Shown here one piece after another: positions 42,939-51,478 of a stretch of DNA of 64,000 nucleotides. The notes under the pieces were generated by a model that was not told the DNA's origin, searched no databases, and was given only the letters and a program-made list of their open reading frames with translations. This stretch comes from Polaromonas sp. (GTDB taxonomy: Bacteria; Pseudomonadota; Gammaproteobacteria; Burkholderiales; Burkholderiaceae_C). The number at the start of each line of letters is the position of its first letter. Position 1 is the stretch's first letter. A program made the position numbers and the translations under genes. The DNA is taken from assembly GCF_010365105.1 (NCBI RefSeq), contig NZ_JAAFGZ010000015.1:1-64000 (forward strand), given 5' to 3'.

Positions 42939-45761
42939 ATGACGACTGAAAGCGAGCCGATGGGCTATTCCATCACCGCCTCGCTCCTGGCGGGTGTGCT
43001 GGAGTCGGCCATGGACGCCATCATCACGGTGAATGCGCGGCAAAAAATCATCCTGTTCAACGAGTCGGCCGAGAAGATGTTTGGCTGGTCCCGGCAGGAA
43101 GTGCTGCAGCAGCCGCTCGAAAGATTGATTCCTGGACGCTTTCGCCATAACCATGCCGGGCAGATCGATCAGTTTGGAACCAAGGGCACGACGCTGCGGA
43201 GCATGGGAAACCTGGCCACTGTCATTTATGGGCTAAGGGCCAATGGAGACGAATTTCCAGTCGAGGTCTCGATCTCGCAAGTCGATACGCCCGAAGGCAA
43301 GCTGTACACCGCGATTGTGCGAGACATCACCGGCCTGCACGCCTCGCAGGCTCGACTCAAGCTGCTGGAAGTCAGCATTTCCCACTTGAACGACATGGTG
43401 GTCATCACCGAAGCCGAGCCGGTGGGTGTACCGGGGCCGCGCATCGTTTTTGTCAATGCCGCGTTTGAGCGCCACACCGGTTACAGCCGCGAAGAGGTGA
43501 TTGGGAAAACGCCGCGCCTGCTGCAGGGCCCGCTGACACAACGGACCGAACTCGACCGTATTGGCGCAGCCCTCAGGAATTGGCAGCCGGTGCGGGTCGA
43601 ACTGATCAATTACACCAAAAGCGGACAGGCTTTCTGGGTCGAAATCGACATCGTTCCCGTCGCCGATGCCAAGGGCTGCTTCACCCACTGGGTTTCGGTG
43701 CAGCGCGACGTCACCGAGCGCAAGCGGGCCGGGCAGGCGCTGGTGGACAGCGAAAGGCGCTATGCCACGCTGTTTGCCTCGGCACCGTTGCCGATGTGGG
43801 TGTTCGAGCCGGCGGGCGGCCAGCTTCTGAAGGTCAACCAGGCCGCCACTGATGAGTATGGCTATTCGGAAGCCGAGTTCATGGCGATGACGCTGTCCGA
43901 CATTCACACCGGCACCGAACCGGCGTGCCTGCCCCATGATTCAGCCGATGCCGCGCAGAAGCGGCAGGGGCCGTACCCGCATCGGCGCAAGGACGGTTCA
44001 CAGTTTTTCGTTGATGTGATGGCCCGGGCGATCGAGTTCGACGGTCAGCCGGCGTGTTTCCTGCTGGCGCTGGACACCACGGCCCAGGTCAGGGCCGAAG
44101 CGGAGGTGCGCGAGCATCTGTTCACCCTGCAGCGTGCCGCCGACGCTGCCCAGGCGATCACCGTGCACCTGACCATCGACGGCATGGTGCAGGAACTGGC
44201 GGACCAGGCACGCGGCGTGATCGGCGCACACCAGGCGGCGGTCAGCCTTGCCGTGGATGGCGACTGGACAAATGCCGTTCATGCGCTTTCGCTGTCCGGC
44301 GACTATTTACCCTGCCGCAGCCAGTTGCCGCTGGCCCACGGCAGCAGCATCTACACCCGTGGCACCAACCGCACCCGTCCGGTCCGCCTGACACAGGCCG
44401 AAGTGCAGACGCATCCCGGCTGGTGCCAGGTCGGCAGCCCTGCCGACCGGGACCGCATGATGCGCGGCTGGCTGGCCGTGCCCCTGACAAGCCGCGATGG
44501 CCGGCATATCGGCGTGCTTCAGTTGTCTGGCAAGTACGAAGGCGATTTCACCCAGCAAGATGAGTACGTCGCGACAGAAATGGCACAGCTGTCGTGCATT
44601 GCCATAGAAAATGCCCGCCTTATGCAGGAGGTCAGCCAGCTCAACACCGGGCTGGAGAAGAAGGTCGGCGAACGCACGGCCGCGCTGGCGCACCAGGAGG
44701 CGCTGTTTCGCGCCCTGGCCGAGCAGGCGCCGCAGATCATCTGGACCACCGACCCGAACGGCGAGGTCACCTACCTGAACCACGCATGGTTCGATCTGAT
44801 GGGCGGTACGCTGAAAGACTGGAGGGGGTGGCAGTGGACCGCCGCGCTCCACCCCGAAGACATCGCCGATCTGAAGCAGAACTGGACACTGGCGCGGGCA
44901 GGCAACCTGCCTTTTGCCGGCATTCGGCGCTGGATGTGCCATGACGGCAGCATTCACACCATGGCGTACCGCGCTTCCCCGGTGCTTGACGCGCAGGGCG
45001 CAGTGTCCTTCTGGGTTGGCATTGACGCCGATGTGACCGAGTTCAAGCTGATCGAGGAGGCCCTGCGCCGGTCCAACGAAGAGCTTGAAGCCTTTTCCTA
45101 TTCGGTGTCGCATGACCTGCGCGCGCCGCTGAGCACCATCAACGGCTTCAGCTCCCTGCTGGCCCGGCAGCTGACGGCAGACGGCAACGAAAAGGTCAGG
45201 CATTGCCTGACACGTATCCAGCAAGGCGTGGCGAAAATGGGCGGCCTGATCGAGGACTTGCTGTCGCTGGCGCGGGTAACGCGTACCCGCCTGTGCTACC
45301 AGCAGGTCGATCTGTCCGCCATGGCGCGCCGTATTCTGGACGAGTGGCAAGTGCGCCAGCCGGAGCGTGTGGTCACAACGCAGATTCAAGACGGCCTGCT
45401 GGCCCAGGGGGACGAAACGCTGCTCAGGGTGGTCATGGAAAACCTGCTGGGCAATGCCTGGAAATTCAGCGTCCGGAAGGCCGAGGCGCGGATCAGCGTC
45501 GGCCAGCAACTGGATGCCGCCGGCCAGCCGGTGTTTTTTGTCCGTGACAACGGCGCCGGGTTTGACATGGCGCATGCAGAAAAGCTGTTCCTGCCCTTCG
45601 AGCGCCTGCATACACTGTCGGAATTCCCCGGGTCCGGCATCGGCCTGGCCACCGTCAGCCGCATCATCGGGCGCCACGGCGGCCGGCTGTGGGCTGACGC
45701 CTCACCCGGGCTCGGGGCGACGTTTTACTTCACGCTTCCCCGGCAGGCGCTCACTGCCTGA
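42939..45761 (+). CDS. Multi-PAS/GAF sensor histidine kinase
   Basis: A 940-residue soluble kinase with no membrane segment. PAS 1 spans about 15-130, PAS 2 about 140-265 ('IVFVNAAFERHTGYSREEVIGKTPRLLQG'), PAS 3 about 270-390 and a GAF domain about 410-565. PAS 4 covers about 585-705 ('IIWTTDPNGEVTYLNHAWFDLMGG'). The HisKA box is 'AFSYSVSHDLRAPLSTINGF' (His725), and the ATPase has 'VMENLLGNAWKFSV', 'VRDNGAGFDM' and 'GSGIGLATVSRIIGRHGG'. There is no receiver domain, and no regulator gene is adjacent. PAS 2 lacks the flavin-binding Cys of LOV domains. A coiled stretch near 565-585 links GAF to PAS 4. Signal and partner are unknown. Confidence 0.92.
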   Translation: MTTESEPMGYSITASLLAGVLESAMDAIITVNARQKIILFNESAEKMFGWSRQEVLQQPLERLIPGRFRHNHAGQIDQFGTKGTTLRSMGNLATVIYGLRANGDEFPVEVSISQVDTPEGKLYTAIVRDITGLHASQARLKLLEVSISHLNDMVVITEAEPVGVPGPRIVFVNAAFERHTGYSREEVIGKTPRLLQGPLTQRTELDRIGAALRNWQPVRVELINYTKSGQAFWVEIDIVPVADAKGCFTHWVSVQRDVTERKRAGQALVDSERRYATLFASAPLPMWVFEPAGGQLLKVNQAATDEYGYSEAEFMAMTLSDIHTGTEPACLPHDSADAAQKRQGPYPHRRKDGSQFFVDVMARAIEFDGQPACFLLALDTTAQVRAEAEVREHLFTLQRAADAAQAITVHLTIDGMVQELADQARGVIGAHQAAVSLAVDGDWTNAVHALSLSGDYLPCRSQLPLAHGSSIYTRGTNRTRPVRLTQAEVQTHPGWCQVGSPADRDRMMRGWLAVPLTSRDGRHIGVLQLSGKYEGDFTQQDEYVATEMAQLSCIAIENARLMQEVSQLNTGLEKKVGERTAALAHQEALFRALAEQAPQIIWTTDPNGEVTYLNHAWFDLMGGTLKDWRGWQWTAALHPEDIADLKQNWTLARAGNLPFAGIRRWMCHDGSIHTMAYRASPVLDAQGAVSFWVGIDADVTEFKLIEEALRRSNEELEAFSYSVSHDLRAPLSTINGFSSLLARQLTADGNEKVRHCLTRIQQGVAKMGGLIEDLLSLARVTRTRLCYQQVDLSAMARRILDEWQVRQPERVVTTQIQDGLLAQGDETLLRVVMENLLGNAWKFSVRKAEARISVGQQLDAAGQPVFFVRDNGAGFDMAHAEKLFLPFERLHTLSEFPGSGIGLATVSRIIGRHGGRLWADASPGLGATFYFTLPRQALTA

Positions 45762-46884
45762 GCGGCAGATGGCCGGATTCGGCCATGGCGGCCCAAGCGG
45801 GCAGGGGGTCGGCCTTCAGGCGTGCATCACGCTCGGCCCGGGGCAGCGCGGCCAGCTGCCTGACAGCGCCGTAGAAGCGTTGCCAGTCGCGGCCTTCGCG
45901 TTCAAACAAGGCTTCGAAAGCCGGCACCCCTTCGTCATACGCCGCCTGGGCGCCAAAGGACGCATTGTTGGCGCGCGCCACCCACGGGTCGTAGCCGGCA
46001 TAACCGTCCCAGGTGGCCCGCAGCTCGGCATACTTTTCCCTGAAATGCTGCATTGCTATTTTTTTAAGAGCTAGCTGCGCCCGTGGGTCCTGCGCAGAAG
46101 CCTTGTTTGACTCATAAATGGCGGTCAATTCCCGGCGTGTGGCCGCCGCCAGTGCCCGGAACTGCCGACGCCGCCCGTCAAAGCGCTGGTAGGCCTGGCG
46201 GGCGTCGTCGTTCCCCTTACCGGCAGGCGCGTCCAGCCAGCGCTCCACGCCCAGCCGCTCGACAGCCGTGGCGAACGATTCGTTGAACCCGGTGTCGCCG
46301 GGGGCGTAGGCCACCTGGTGCGCCAGCTCGTGAAACACCAGCCGCGCCAGTTCGCCGTCCGGGTAGCCAATGAAGGTGCTCAGCAGCGGGTCGCCGCCGG
46401 CCCAGTTCATCCAGCCCAGCGTGGAATAGGCCGGCACGCCATAGACGCTGGTTTCCAGTCCCTGAGCGGCCAGCCGGTCCGCCTCCGCACGGGCCTCGGC
46501 CTCGCTGAAATACCCCCGGTAGCCGACGCAGCCGGCCACCGGAAAACACCAGGTCCTGAGCGTCAGCGACAGCTCGGGCGCCGCCACCACGTTCCAGACG
46601 ACGGCGCTGCGGTGCAGGTCGGCATAGCGCTGGTAGCTCGGGTTGTCGGGCAGCCCGAGTTCGGTCACGGCAAAGCGGCGGATGCGCTGCGCCAGCGCCA
46701 GCCGGGTTTTCAGCGGCGCCGGCGTCTGCGCATCGCCCAGCCAGTCGTTCACCGGGCGGGCGGCATTAAGCATCGTCAGGTGGCCGTTGACCGACTGCCA
46801 GTAGTAGCCCAGATCGGCGCAGCCCGCCAGGCTGGCTGCCGTCAGGGCGGCAGCCAGCAGCTGGTGGCGTCGGGTCCAGGCCAT
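45751..46884 (-). CDS. Predicted zinc aminopeptidase lipoprotein (COG4324) with an internal repeat
   Basis: A 377-residue lipoprotein (signal, lipobox SLAGC with Cys22). The metal site is 'LVFHELAHQVAY' (His185, Glu186, His189), with Glu202 of 'FNESFAT' as likely third ligand. 'YYWQSVNGHLTMLNAARPV' and 'YGVPAYSTLGWMNWAGGDPLL' are family signatures. Residues ~260-278 (ESNKASAQDPRAQLALKKIA) are encoded by an in-frame copy of the R repeat. The stop codon overlaps the convergent kinase gene by 11 bases. It lies 16 bp downstream of the molybdopterin oxidoreductase gene. Substrate and activity are unproven for the family. Confidence 0.88.
   Translation of the reverse strand: MAWTRRHQLLAAALTAASLAGCADLGYYWQSVNGHLTMLNAARPVNDWLGDAQTPAPLKTRLALAQRIRRFAVTELGLPDNPSYQRYADLHRSAVVWNVVAAPELSLTLRTWCFPVAGCVGYRGYFSEAEARAEADRLAAQGLETSVYGVPAYSTLGWMNWAGGDPLLSTFIGYPDGELARLVFHELAHQVAYAPGDTGFNESFATAVERLGVERWLDAPAGKGNDDARQAYQRFDGRRRQFRALAAATRRELTAIYESNKASAQDPRAQLALKKIAMQHFREKYAELRATWDGYAGYDPWVARANNASFGAQAAYDEGVPAFEALFEREGRDWQRFYGAVRQLAALPRAERDARLKADPLPAWAAMAESGHLPLRQ
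46054..46112 (-). repeat. Dispersed two-stem repeat, copy R7, in frame in the aminopeptidase gene
   Basis: On the coding strand, CTGCGC-(n)-GCGCAG forms a perfect first stem, and is followed by CTAGCTCTTAAAAAAATAGC. The order and spacing match intergenic copies R3 and R9. It is translated without a stop. Confidence 0.75.
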
Positions 46885-46900
46885 GTCCGGGTGTTCCTTC

Positions 46901-49003
46901 TCAAGCCGCCTGCACCTGCACCAGGCAGTCGTAGAACACCGGCCCGCGCCCCAGGTCGGTCAGGCGCTGGCTGGTCAGCTGGTTGACGTTGGTGCCGTCC
47001 AGGCCGAGCTTGCGCCACCAGATGCCCAGGCCATTGACCACGCCGGGCCGGGCGCGCAGCGAGACCTCTGCCTTGACCCGGTAGTCGCCGCGCGCATTGA
47101 ACACCCGCACCACGGCGCCGCTGGCAATGCCGCGCGCGGCGGCATCGTGCGGGTGCATTTCCAGCACCGGCTCGCCCTCCATGGCGCGCAATGTCTTGAC
47201 ATTGACGTAGGTCGAATTCATGAAGTTGCGCGCCGGCGGCGAGATCATGGCCAGCGGAAAGTCGGCCGACGAGCCGGCGGCCTCATGGTTGGGCAGATGG
47301 TCGGGCAGCCCGTCCAGGCCCTGCGCGGCCAGCCGTTCGCTGAAGAACTCGCATTTTCCCGACGGCGTGGGAAAGCCGCCGTCGGCAAACGGCGCCTCGG
47401 GCAATGGCAAGGTCGCAAAACCCTGGTCCAGCAGCGTCTGAAAGTCCACCCGGTCGCCAAAAGCCGCGCGGCACAGCGTCTCGTCGTCGTCCCGGAAGCA
47501 CGGCTCGGCAAAGCCCATGCGCGCGGCCAGTTCGCGAAACACCTGGGTGTTCGGCCGGCTCTCGCCCAATGGCGCAATCGCCGGACGGTTGAGCAGCACG
47601 TCGGTGTGGCCGTAGGTGGTGTGGAGGTCCCAGTGCTCCAGTTGCGTGGTGGCCGGCAGGATGAAATCGGCCTGGTCGGCGGTGTCGGTCTGGAACTGCT
47701 CCAGCACGACCGTGAACAGGTCGTCGCGCGCCAAGCCCTGCGCCACCCTGGCGGACTCGGGCGCCACCGCCAGCGGGTTGCTGTTGTAGACGATCAGCGC
47801 TTCGATCTTCGGGCCGAAGGCAGGCGAGCCTGGGCGCAACAGGTCGTCGCCGATGGTGCTCATGTTCACGGTGCGCGGCGTGCGCCCGGCCAGCAGGTCG
47901 GGCCGCTGCAGCGCCGCACGGTCCAGCGGAAACAGGCTGGACGAACTCATCAGCAGGCCGCCGGCCCGGTGCCGCCAGGCGCCAATCAGCGCCGGCAGGC
48001 AGGCCACGGCGCGGGTGGCATTGCCGCCGCCGCGCACCCGCTGCATGCCGTAGTTCAGGCGGATGGCCGCCGGCTGCCGGTCCACAAAACACTGGCCGTA
48101 GTCGCGTGCCAGGGTGCGGATCTGTTCGGCCGGCACGCCGCACACACCACCAGCGCGCTCTGGGCTCCACTGCAGCGCGCGCTCGCGCAGCGCCGGCCAG
48201 CCCAGTGTGTGGCGGGCGATGTAGTCATGGTCGAGCCAGTCGTGGGTGATCAACTCGTGCATCAGCGCCAGCGCCAGCGCGGCATCGGTTCCCGGCAGCA
48301 GGGCGATGTGTTCATGGCATTTTTCGGCGGTTTCGCTTTTGCGCGGGTCGATGCAGACCAGCCGGGCGCCATTGCGCTTGGCCACTTGCGCATAGCGCCA
48401 GAAATGCAGGTTGCTGCCAATCGAATTGCTGCCCCAGATGATGATCAGTTTCGAGTCAGCAAAGAACTCCACCCGCATGCCGACCTTGCCGCCGAGCGTC
48501 TGCGTCAGGCCTTCGGCGCCGGCCGCTGCGCAGATGGTGCGGTCGAGCAGCGACGCACCCAGCCGGTTGAAGAACCGCCCGGCCATCGCTTCACCCTGCA
48601 CCTGGCCCATGGTGCCGCAGTAGCTGTAGGGAACAATCGCCTCCGGGTTTCGCGCGGCAATGGCTTTCAGGCGTTCGGCAATCTCGCCCAGCGCTGTGTC
48701 CCAGCTGACCGGCTCGAAGCGGCCGCTGCCCTTGGGGCCGGCGCGCCGCAGCGGGCTCAGCAGGCGTTCGGCATGGTAGGTGCGCTCGGTGTAGCGCGAC
48801 ACCTTGTTGCACAGCACGCCGCCGGTCTGCGGATGGTCGGGGTTGCCCTGCACGCGAATGGCTACGCCGTTTTCCACGGTGGTCAGCAGCGAGCAGGTGT
48901 CCGGGCAGTCGTGCGGACAGGCGCCGCGCACCTGCAGGCTGGCCGGTTGCGGCGCACGGGCCGACGGGGTTGCCGCAGGAAGCGGGATGGAATTTGAATG
49001 CAT
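46901..49003 (-). CDS. Molybdopterin-dependent oxidoreductase (DMSO reductase family)
   Basis: A 700-residue Mo-bisMGD enzyme. The N-terminal [4Fe-4S] motif is 'CPHDCPDTC' plus Cys65 (Cys29, 33, 37, 65). 'NPDHPQTGGVLCNKVSRY' and 'RLLSPLRRAGPKGSGRFEPV' belong to the formate-dehydrogenase-like subgroup often called 'molybdopterin oxidoreductase family protein'. In the place of the Mo ligand, 'DRTICAAAGAEG' offers one Cys, but assignment is uncertain. 'MSTIGDDLLRPGSPAFGPKIEALIVYNSNP' (in two parts) and 'WDLHTTYGHTDVLLNRP' follow. There is no Tat signal, so it is cytoplasmic. No electron-transfer subunit is adjacent. Substrate unknown. Confidence 0.9.
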   Translation of the reverse strand: MHSNSIPLPAATPSARAPQPASLQVRGACPHDCPDTCSLLTTVENGVAIRVQGNPDHPQTGGVLCNKVSRYTERTYHAERLLSPLRRAGPKGSGRFEPVSWDTALGEIAERLKAIAARNPEAIVPYSYCGTMGQVQGEAMAGRFFNRLGASLLDRTICAAAGAEGLTQTLGGKVGMRVEFFADSKLIIIWGSNSIGSNLHFWRYAQVAKRNGARLVCIDPRKSETAEKCHEHIALLPGTDAALALALMHELITHDWLDHDYIARHTLGWPALRERALQWSPERAGGVCGVPAEQIRTLARDYGQCFVDRQPAAIRLNYGMQRVRGGGNATRAVACLPALIGAWRHRAGGLLMSSSSLFPLDRAALQRPDLLAGRTPRTVNMSTIGDDLLRPGSPAFGPKIEALIVYNSNPLAVAPESARVAQGLARDDLFTVVLEQFQTDTADQADFILPATTQLEHWDLHTTYGHTDVLLNRPAIAPLGESRPNTQVFRELAARMGFAEPCFRDDDETLCRAAFGDRVDFQTLLDQGFATLPLPEAPFADGGFPTPSGKCEFFSERLAAQGLDGLPDHLPNHEAAGSSADFPLAMISPPARNFMNSTYVNVKTLRAMEGEPVLEMHPHDAAARGIASGAVVRVFNARGDYRVKAEVSLRARPGVVNGLGIWWRKLGLDGTNVNQLTSQRLTDLGRGPVFYDCLVQVQAA

Positions 49004-49108
49004 GCCTGCACTTTATAGCGATTGGCCAGCGTTTCCGGCCATTTGCCCGGGAAACCCTGATGCCGGGTTCGCCCGGACCGGTGAAATGGCCTGTACCAAT
49101 AATGCTTT

Positions 49109-49137
49109 TTGATACAGTCGTACAAATTCAATACAAC
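49109..49137 (+). promoter_or_regulatory. Candidate sigma-70 promoter of the orphan binding-protein gene
   Basis: TTGATA (49109-49114) and TACAAC (49132-49137) are 17 bases apart, matching five and four of six consensus positions. They lie in AT-rich DNA between the divergent oxidoreductase and binding-protein genes. The implied leader is only about ten bases. Confidence 0.4.
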
Positions 49138-49154
49138 TTGTGGAAATTCAAGCC

Positions 49155-50291
49155 ATGACGCTGACACGCAGAAAATTTTCCATCAGTTCGGGCGCAGCCC
49201 TGCTGGCCGGCTTTGCCACCGTGCGCGCCCAGTCCGAAGGCCGCATCGTCCTGGGTCAGTCGGCCGCCTTCACGGGTCCCGCCGCACAGCTGGGTATCCA
49301 GTTTCACCAGGGTGCCAGGGTTTATTTCGACCAGGTCAATGCCCAGGGTGGCATTGGCCGGCAGCAGATCGAGTTGCGCAAGCTGGACGACGGCTACGAA
49401 CCGGCCCGCTGCGCCGAAAACACCAAAAAATTCATTGCCGACGACGTGTTCGCGCTGTTTGGCTACATCGGAACACCGACCAGCGTGGTGGCGCTGCCGA
49501 TGGCGGTGAAGGAAAAAATTCCCTTCATCGCGCCGTTCTCCGGCGCCATGGCCCTGCGCGAACCGTTCAGCCGCTATGCCTTTCATGTGCGGGCGTCGTA
49601 CAACGACGAAACCGCGCTGATCGTGAAACAGCTGACCAATCTGGGGCTGAAGAAAATCGCCGTGTTCTACCAGAACGATGCCTACGGCAAGGCCGGCCTG
49701 GACGGTGTCAACCTGGCGCTGGGGCGCCTGAGCCTCAAGCCGGTGGCCCAGGCCACGGTAGAGCGCAATTCGGTCGATGTGGCGCAGGCCGTCAAGACCC
49801 TGGTCGCCGCCGGGCCTGATGCGGTGGTGCAGATCGGCGCCTACAAGGCCTGCGCGGCCTTTATCCGCGAGGCCCGCAAGGCTGGCTACGGCGGCACCTT
49901 CTACAACGTGTCGTTTGTCGGCACGCAGGCGCTGGCCGACGAACTGGGCAAGGAAGGCGCGGGCGTGGTGGTGTCGCAGGTCGTGCCGTCGCCCTACAAC
50001 CCGGCACGTCCGATTGCGCGCGAATTCGCCGACGCGGTGAAGGCCGTGGGCAACAAGGACGTGCAGGCCAACTTTTCCAGCATGGAGGGCTACCTGGCCG
50101 CCAAGCTTTTCACCGAGGGCCTCAAGCGGGCCGGAAGCAAGACGACCCGCGAATCGCTGATGGCCGGCCTCGAGAGCATCGGCACCCAGTCCTTTGGCGG
50201 TTTTGCGGTGTCGTTCGGACCCGGCGACCATGTGGCGTCGAGCTTTGTCGAACTTTCGATGCTGACCGGCGACGGACGCGTGCGGACCTGA
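49155..50291 (+). CDS. ABC transporter periplasmic binding protein (LivK-like), orphan
   Basis: A 378-residue type I binding-fold protein. The signal 'MTLTRRKFSISSGAALLAGFATVRA' has a Tat-like RRKF motif. The mature part shows 'GQSAAFTGPAAQLGIQFHQGA', 'NAQGGIGRQQIELRKLDDGYEP' and 'FGYIGTPTSVVALPMAVKEKIPF' (in blocks), and 'YQNDAYGKAGLDGV'. No permease or ATPase gene is nearby, a frequent situation for this subgroup in Burkholderiales. ATG 49155 is the start; an upstream GTG in frame adds five residues. Ligand unknown. Confidence 0.9.
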   Translation: MTLTRRKFSISSGAALLAGFATVRAQSEGRIVLGQSAAFTGPAAQLGIQFHQGARVYFDQVNAQGGIGRQQIELRKLDDGYEPARCAENTKKFIADDVFALFGYIGTPTSVVALPMAVKEKIPFIAPFSGAMALREPFSRYAFHVRASYNDETALIVKQLTNLGLKKIAVFYQNDAYGKAGLDGVNLALGRLSLKPVAQATVERNSVDVAQAVKTLVAAGPDAVVQIGAYKACAAFIREARKAGYGGTFYNVSFVGTQALADELGKEGAGVVVSQVVPSPYNPARPIAREFADAVKAVGNKDVQANFSSMEGYLAAKLFTEGLKRAGSKTTRESLMAGLESIGTQSFGGFAVSFGPGDHVASSFVELSMLTGDGRVRT

Positions 50292-50327
50292 GCGGCCGGT
50301 CAGACCCGCCCGGCGGGTGGCGCAAGC

Positions 50328-50355
50328 AAAGCCTGACCCGTTCAGGCTTTTTTTT
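50328..50355 (+). terminator. Rho-independent terminator
   Basis: AAAGCCTGA and TCAGGCTTT form a nine-base perfect stem with a short CCCGT loop, followed by T residues to 50355. It ends the orphan binding-protein transcript. Confidence 0.9.
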
Positions 50356-50465
50356 GCCCGCTGGCCAGCCATCGTCGGGCGGGAGAGTCAGTTATGCTTG
50401 AAAGCAGATCCGGGCTGCGTGCGTGCGTCGCCGGTCAGCATCCCAAGCTTTTCATTTTCTGTTTT

Positions 50466-50561
50466 GTCATGGCGGGCCTGACCCGCAATTCATGTCCTTG
50501 CCAGGTTGGCATGGATCCGGGGTGCTGAAACCCCGGACCTGATCCGGTGCCGGGACGACAC
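50466..50561. repeat. Degenerate palindromic repeat of the TGTCATTCCCGC...GGGAATGACA type
   Basis: It opens GTCATGGCGGGCCTGACCCGC, contains ATTCATGTC and CATGGATCCGGGG, and closes CCGGTGCCGGGACGACA, the plan of the widespread proteobacterial repeat built on GTCATTCCCGCG...GGATCCCCGGATCAAGTCCGGGGATGAC. Two internal hairpins are visible: GCGGG(CCTGA)CCCGC, and CCGGGGTGCTGAAACCCCGG. It is decayed relative to the form I remember. Confidence 0.65.
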
Positions 50562-50611
50562 AGACTCCTGTCATTGCGCGTTAACTTTGAAAAAAGGCCT
50601 GAGTCGTTACG

Positions 50612-51478
50612 ATGCTTTTTTCTTTTTCAAGCCTGTTGGCGCTCGTTCGCCTGATGCGGCCGCACCAGTGGGTCAAGAACGTCTTTGTGTTTGCCGGACT
50701 GGTGTTCAGCCAGCGCTGGGACGTTCTTGCACTGGACTTTTCGGTCCTGCAGGCTTTTGCCGCCTTCTGCTGCGTTTCCAGCCTGGTGTACATCCTGAAC
50801 GACTGGCATGACCGTGCCAGCGACGCCCTGCATCCGGTCAAGCGCAAGCGTCCGCTGGCCAGTGGCGCGGTGACGGCTGTTCCTGCGCTGCTGCTTGCCG
50901 CCGCGCTGCTGGCCGCTGGCGTTGCGCTGGCCGCCGGCAACCGCACGCTGCTGCTGCTGCTGGCGCTGTATGTGGCGCTGAACATCGCGTACTCATGGGG
51001 CCTGAAGCAGGTGGCGGTGGTCGATGTGTCCATCATTGCGGCCGGTTTCATGCTCAGGCTGCTGGCCGGAACGGTCGCGGTCGGGATTCCGCCTTCGCGC
51101 TGGCTGCTGCTGACCGGGATTTTCATGACGCTGTACCTGGGCTTTTGCAAGCGCAAGGCCGAAAGCTTCCAGGAAGAATCCAGCCAGCGGGCGGTGATGG
51201 CGGGCTACCCGCCAGCGCTGATCGACACCTTCATCGCCACCACCATGACGGCGACGCTGACCACCTACAGCCTGTTCACCACCAGTCCCGAGGCGCAGCT
51301 CCAGCACGGCCAGCGGCTGATGTACACCGTGCCGGTGGTGGTTTTTGCGCTGCTGCGCTACACCTACCAGGTGCATCGCGGCCAGGGCGAGGACGTGGCG
51401 CGCGACCTGCTGCGCGATGGCTGGCTGCTGGGCGCCGGCGCGTTGTGGCTGTTCATTTTTCTGAGCCAGCGGTTTTGA
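50612..51478 (+). CDS. UbiA-family prenyltransferase, decaprenyl-phosphate phosphoribosyltransferase-like
   Basis: A 288-residue polytopic enzyme. 'LVRLMRPHQWVKNVFVFAGLVF' and the first Asp-rich motif 'NDWHDRASDALHPVKRKRP' match the branch annotated as decaprenyl-phosphate phosphoribosyltransferase, which moves ribose 5-phosphate from PRPP onto a polyprenyl phosphate. A second region 'VDVSIIAAGFMLRLLAGTVAVG' and 'FCKRKAESFQEESSQRAVMAGY' (in two parts) support it. Its stop overlaps the start of the next gene. In this cassette it may make a lipid-linked pentose for the glycosyltransferase at 52.6 kb; DprE1/DprE2 epimerase genes are not in the window. Confidence 0.85.
   Translation: MLFSFSSLLALVRLMRPHQWVKNVFVFAGLVFSQRWDVLALDFSVLQAFAAFCCVSSLVYILNDWHDRASDALHPVKRKRPLASGAVTAVPALLLAAALLAAGVALAAGNRTLLLLLALYVALNIAYSWGLKQVAVVDVSIIAAGFMLRLLAGTVAVGIPPSRWLLLTGIFMTLYLGFCKRKAESFQEESSQRAVMAGYPPALIDTFIATTMTATLTTYSLFTTSPEAQLQHGQRLMYTVPVVVFALLRYTYQVHRGQGEDVARDLLRDGWLLGAGALWLFIFLSQRF

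Larger units (their letters stand above)
50292..50611. other. Intergenic region with terminator and degenerate repeat
   Basis: This 320-bp gap holds a terminator (50328-50355) and a palindromic repeat (50466-50561). A promoter for the downstream three-gene cassette should lie in it, but I see no convincing one. No other gene is supported. Confidence 0.45.

Noticed and set aside
43353-43734. LOV photoreceptor domain in the PAS kinase
   Set aside because: PAS 2 resembles LOV in 'RLLQG' but lacks the flavin-binding Cys of the GxNCRFLQ motif.
46883-48997. 704-codon plus-strand open frame
   Set aside because: It is antisense to the molybdopterin oxidoreductase, which has the Fe-S motif and family blocks; the opposite product is low-complexity.
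50995-51474. N-terminal extension of the flippase-like protein
   Set aside because: This part of the frame lies inside the prenyltransferase gene and is out of its frame; translation most likely begins at the TTGA overlap.
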